Below, piece by piece: positions 11,455 through 64,000 of a stretch of 64,000 nt of DNA; the stretch's first letter is position 1, and every line of letters begins with the position of its first letter. The stretch is taken from NCBI GenBank assembly GCA_030674185.1, contig CM060305.1, positions 166,433,286 through 166,497,285 of the forward strand, in the 5' to 3' direction. The notes under the pieces were generated by a model. It searched no databases. It was not told the DNA's origin and was given only the letters and a program-made list of their open reading frames with translations. The DNA comes from Monoplex corrugatus (Eukaryota; Mollusca; Gastropoda; Littorinimorpha; Ranellidae). The translations under genes and the position numbers were made by a program.

Positions 11455-12233
11455 CGTTTTTCTTTTATAAATCAATAGGGATGAAACATAAAGTACACAT
11501 AATCAGAGAAACAATAGGAGAGGGAAAGAACACACAGTTTCTTTCATGAAAATGATTTAAAAGACGACTAAAATTCCTTGTATGCGTTTCATGACTAAAA
11601 CCATAATCATCCAAAGCAATGTGTAGGGCCGGTGACGATAAATGTAAGACAAGATGACACATCATCGTTTTCTATATCCGACTATCAAAACGCCAAGAAT
11701 ACTGTCTTCAAATGTGTGGCTTCTGCATGCCAATGACAAGCTGTCTAAAACAATAAAACAAAGAGGAGCTGAATGAAATCAATTTCACCATAAACTCTTA
11801 TTGCAAATACAGAACACGGACATATAGTATTCAGTCAACGGGTAAGGCTATTTTACTGCAATGAGTATTTTCCAGGAAAAATATACGTGCGAGCAACATT
11901 TTGAACGAGCATATAAACCTTTAAAACAAACAATCTCGACATTGTAATCAGTATCCAGCTGACACCCAATATGTCTGTCTTATCTTAATCTCCTTCAGTT
12001 AGACATCGCTCATAATCACTTCAATGTTCCTGAGCACACTTTCATTTCTGTCCAACTGAGACCAAGAGGGAATCCTAGTGTACAGTCATCCCACATATGC
12101 CTTGTCAATATGCAAGTGAGTGAAACACAATCAGGTATATTATCATCTCTATACAGAAAGGATCTACAATTACATTTCAATATGTCTGTATGTGCACATG
12201 TGCAAGTACGTGGGTGTAAATTAGTGTGATGTG
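11455..12233. other. Stretch without recognised gene
   Basis: Unique AT-rich DNA between the foldback element and the GT microsatellite. No coding or RNA signal recognised; possibly TMEM94 3' UTR. Confidence 0.4.
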
Positions 12234-12382
<149 letters not shown>

Positions 12383-12827
12383 TGGTGTGTTTGTCTGTGT
12401 GTTAGTGTTGTGTGTGCGCGTGCATGCAAGATACCATCATCACATCATGTGTGTGTGTGAAGTCCATAAGCCTCTGCATTTGTGTTTGTACATATGCAAA
12501 TCAACAACTGTCCCAATAAATGCCAGGACTCTGATATACACTGATTATTCACTACAATATCCACTTTAAAAACTAAACTGTTTGGAGATCACTTGGTTCC
12601 ACGCAAGAGACTAGTTATAAAATATATATGTGCTACATTAAAGGAGTCAATGTACTCTTCATCCACAGATAGGGGTAAGAACTGAGGATGGGGGGAAGGG
12701 AAGGGAAGGACTTGTATGTATAACTATATGACTGTTCAGTTGACCAGGGAACACCTGAAGTAATTCCATAAAAACAAGCACGACACTGCACTGATGCCAG
12801 CTGTTAATGGCTATCATAATGCATCTG

Positions 12828-63362
<50,535 letters not shown>

Positions 63363-63825
63363 CTGAAAAAAAGGCACACCTTAATCATCTATGATAAAGT
63401 GGATTATTACATTTTAGATACAAAACATTTGAGAGGCACTTAGAACAGTGTAAAGCAGAGGCAGAATATGATACAAATAAATAACTAAGGGGAAAAAAAC
63501 CAAAACAACAACAAGATAACACTGTATATTTTTCAGCATGTTCTGAGAAAGAGGAAGATATGGTTCTCTGTATTTAGTTACAAAGAACAAACATTTGCAC
63601 AAAGGCAACAAAAACTTAACTCTGATGCTAGTACAGTGGGCAAACAATTTTCTTTGGAATAACAAGTGGATACTATTCTAATAAAGCTAGGAACATGGCA
63701 GCCAACAGAATACAAACTCATGTCATAATACAATACATGAAATGAGTACCTCAAGAGTGTTATGCAAATTACTGGACCTTTAAACAGTGGTCCTAGTGCT
63801 AATCTTCCGACTGAGCTGAGAAAAC

Positions 63826-63952
63826 AACGTCCCACATGCAGCATACATAACAATGTCCCACATGCAGCATACATAACAATGTCCCACGTCAGCATACATA
63901 ACAATGTCCCACATGCAGCATACATAACAATGTCCCACATGCAGCATACACT
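63826..63952. repeat. Minisatellite, 26 bp x ~4.7
   Basis: ATAACAATGTCCCACATGCA + GCATAC repeated, near the right edge. No further TMEM94 exon was found between 63363 and 64000. Confidence 0.95.
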
Positions 63953-64000
63953 TAACTCTATCAGTTTTGTTATGCTTCCATCTGACAGTCGGACAATCAC

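Noticed and set aside
63578..64000. 140-codon - strand ORF as an upstream TMEM94 exon
   Set aside because: It is built on a 26-bp tandem repeat (repeated CMLHVG/YAACGTLL-like residues) with no similarity to the expected TMEM94 segment and no acceptor in the right phase.

Overview
This is a 64 kb piece of an animal nuclear genome: AT-rich, spliced genes with long introns, many CA/GT microsatellites and tandem arrays, and LINE, SINE, piggyBac and Tc1/mariner-type elements. An innexin (invertebrate gap-junction protein) and SINE copies of a type I associate with molluscs point to a lophotrochozoan. A gastropod mollusc is my best guess, but this is inference. A 100-base N gap at 6851-6950 shows it is a draft assembly.

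Two host genes are recognisable and they converge tail to tail. At the left edge (1-383, + strand) is the last coding part of an innexin. From 63362 down to 12828 on the - strand lie the last 20 coding exons (994 codons plus stop) of an orthologue of TMEM94, a P-type-ATPase-like ER membrane protein (also called ERMA). I placed the exons by matching translated pieces to the remembered vertebrate protein. Every intron is GT-AG, all 19 junctions keep phase, and the protein ends in the conserved LGMNSPF. The 5' half of TMEM94 lies beyond 64000.

Nearly everything else is repetitive. (i) 384-12827, between the genes: short tandem duplications, a nested TTAA hairpin element (1308-1492), an L2/CR1-like LINE fragment broken by one stop (5609-6763), a LINE stub and a SINE (7497-8030), a TTAA element with ~97-bp inverted ends (8534-9250) and a foldback element (11201-11454). 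(ii) TMEM94 introns: a piggyBac element with both TTAA-flanked ends and a transposase broken by two one-base frameshifts (14307-16942); about 100 copies of a 35-bp minisatellite split by a recent LINE insertion with an intact 696-codon ORF (18055-24063); an internally deleted piggyBac (24734-26194) and mariner (26775-27373); a third LINE (39866-41344); and arrays of 41, 64, 73, 70, 53, 42, 69 and 26 bp units.

The most unusual structure is the 70-bp x 21 array at 38356-39825. Its repeat unit contains the 3' splice site of a TMEM94 exon, so the intron carries 20 perfect or near-perfect copies of that acceptor upstream of the real one. I found no sign of a previously undescribed multi-gene system. 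The novelty here is in repeat architecture and its effect on splicing.
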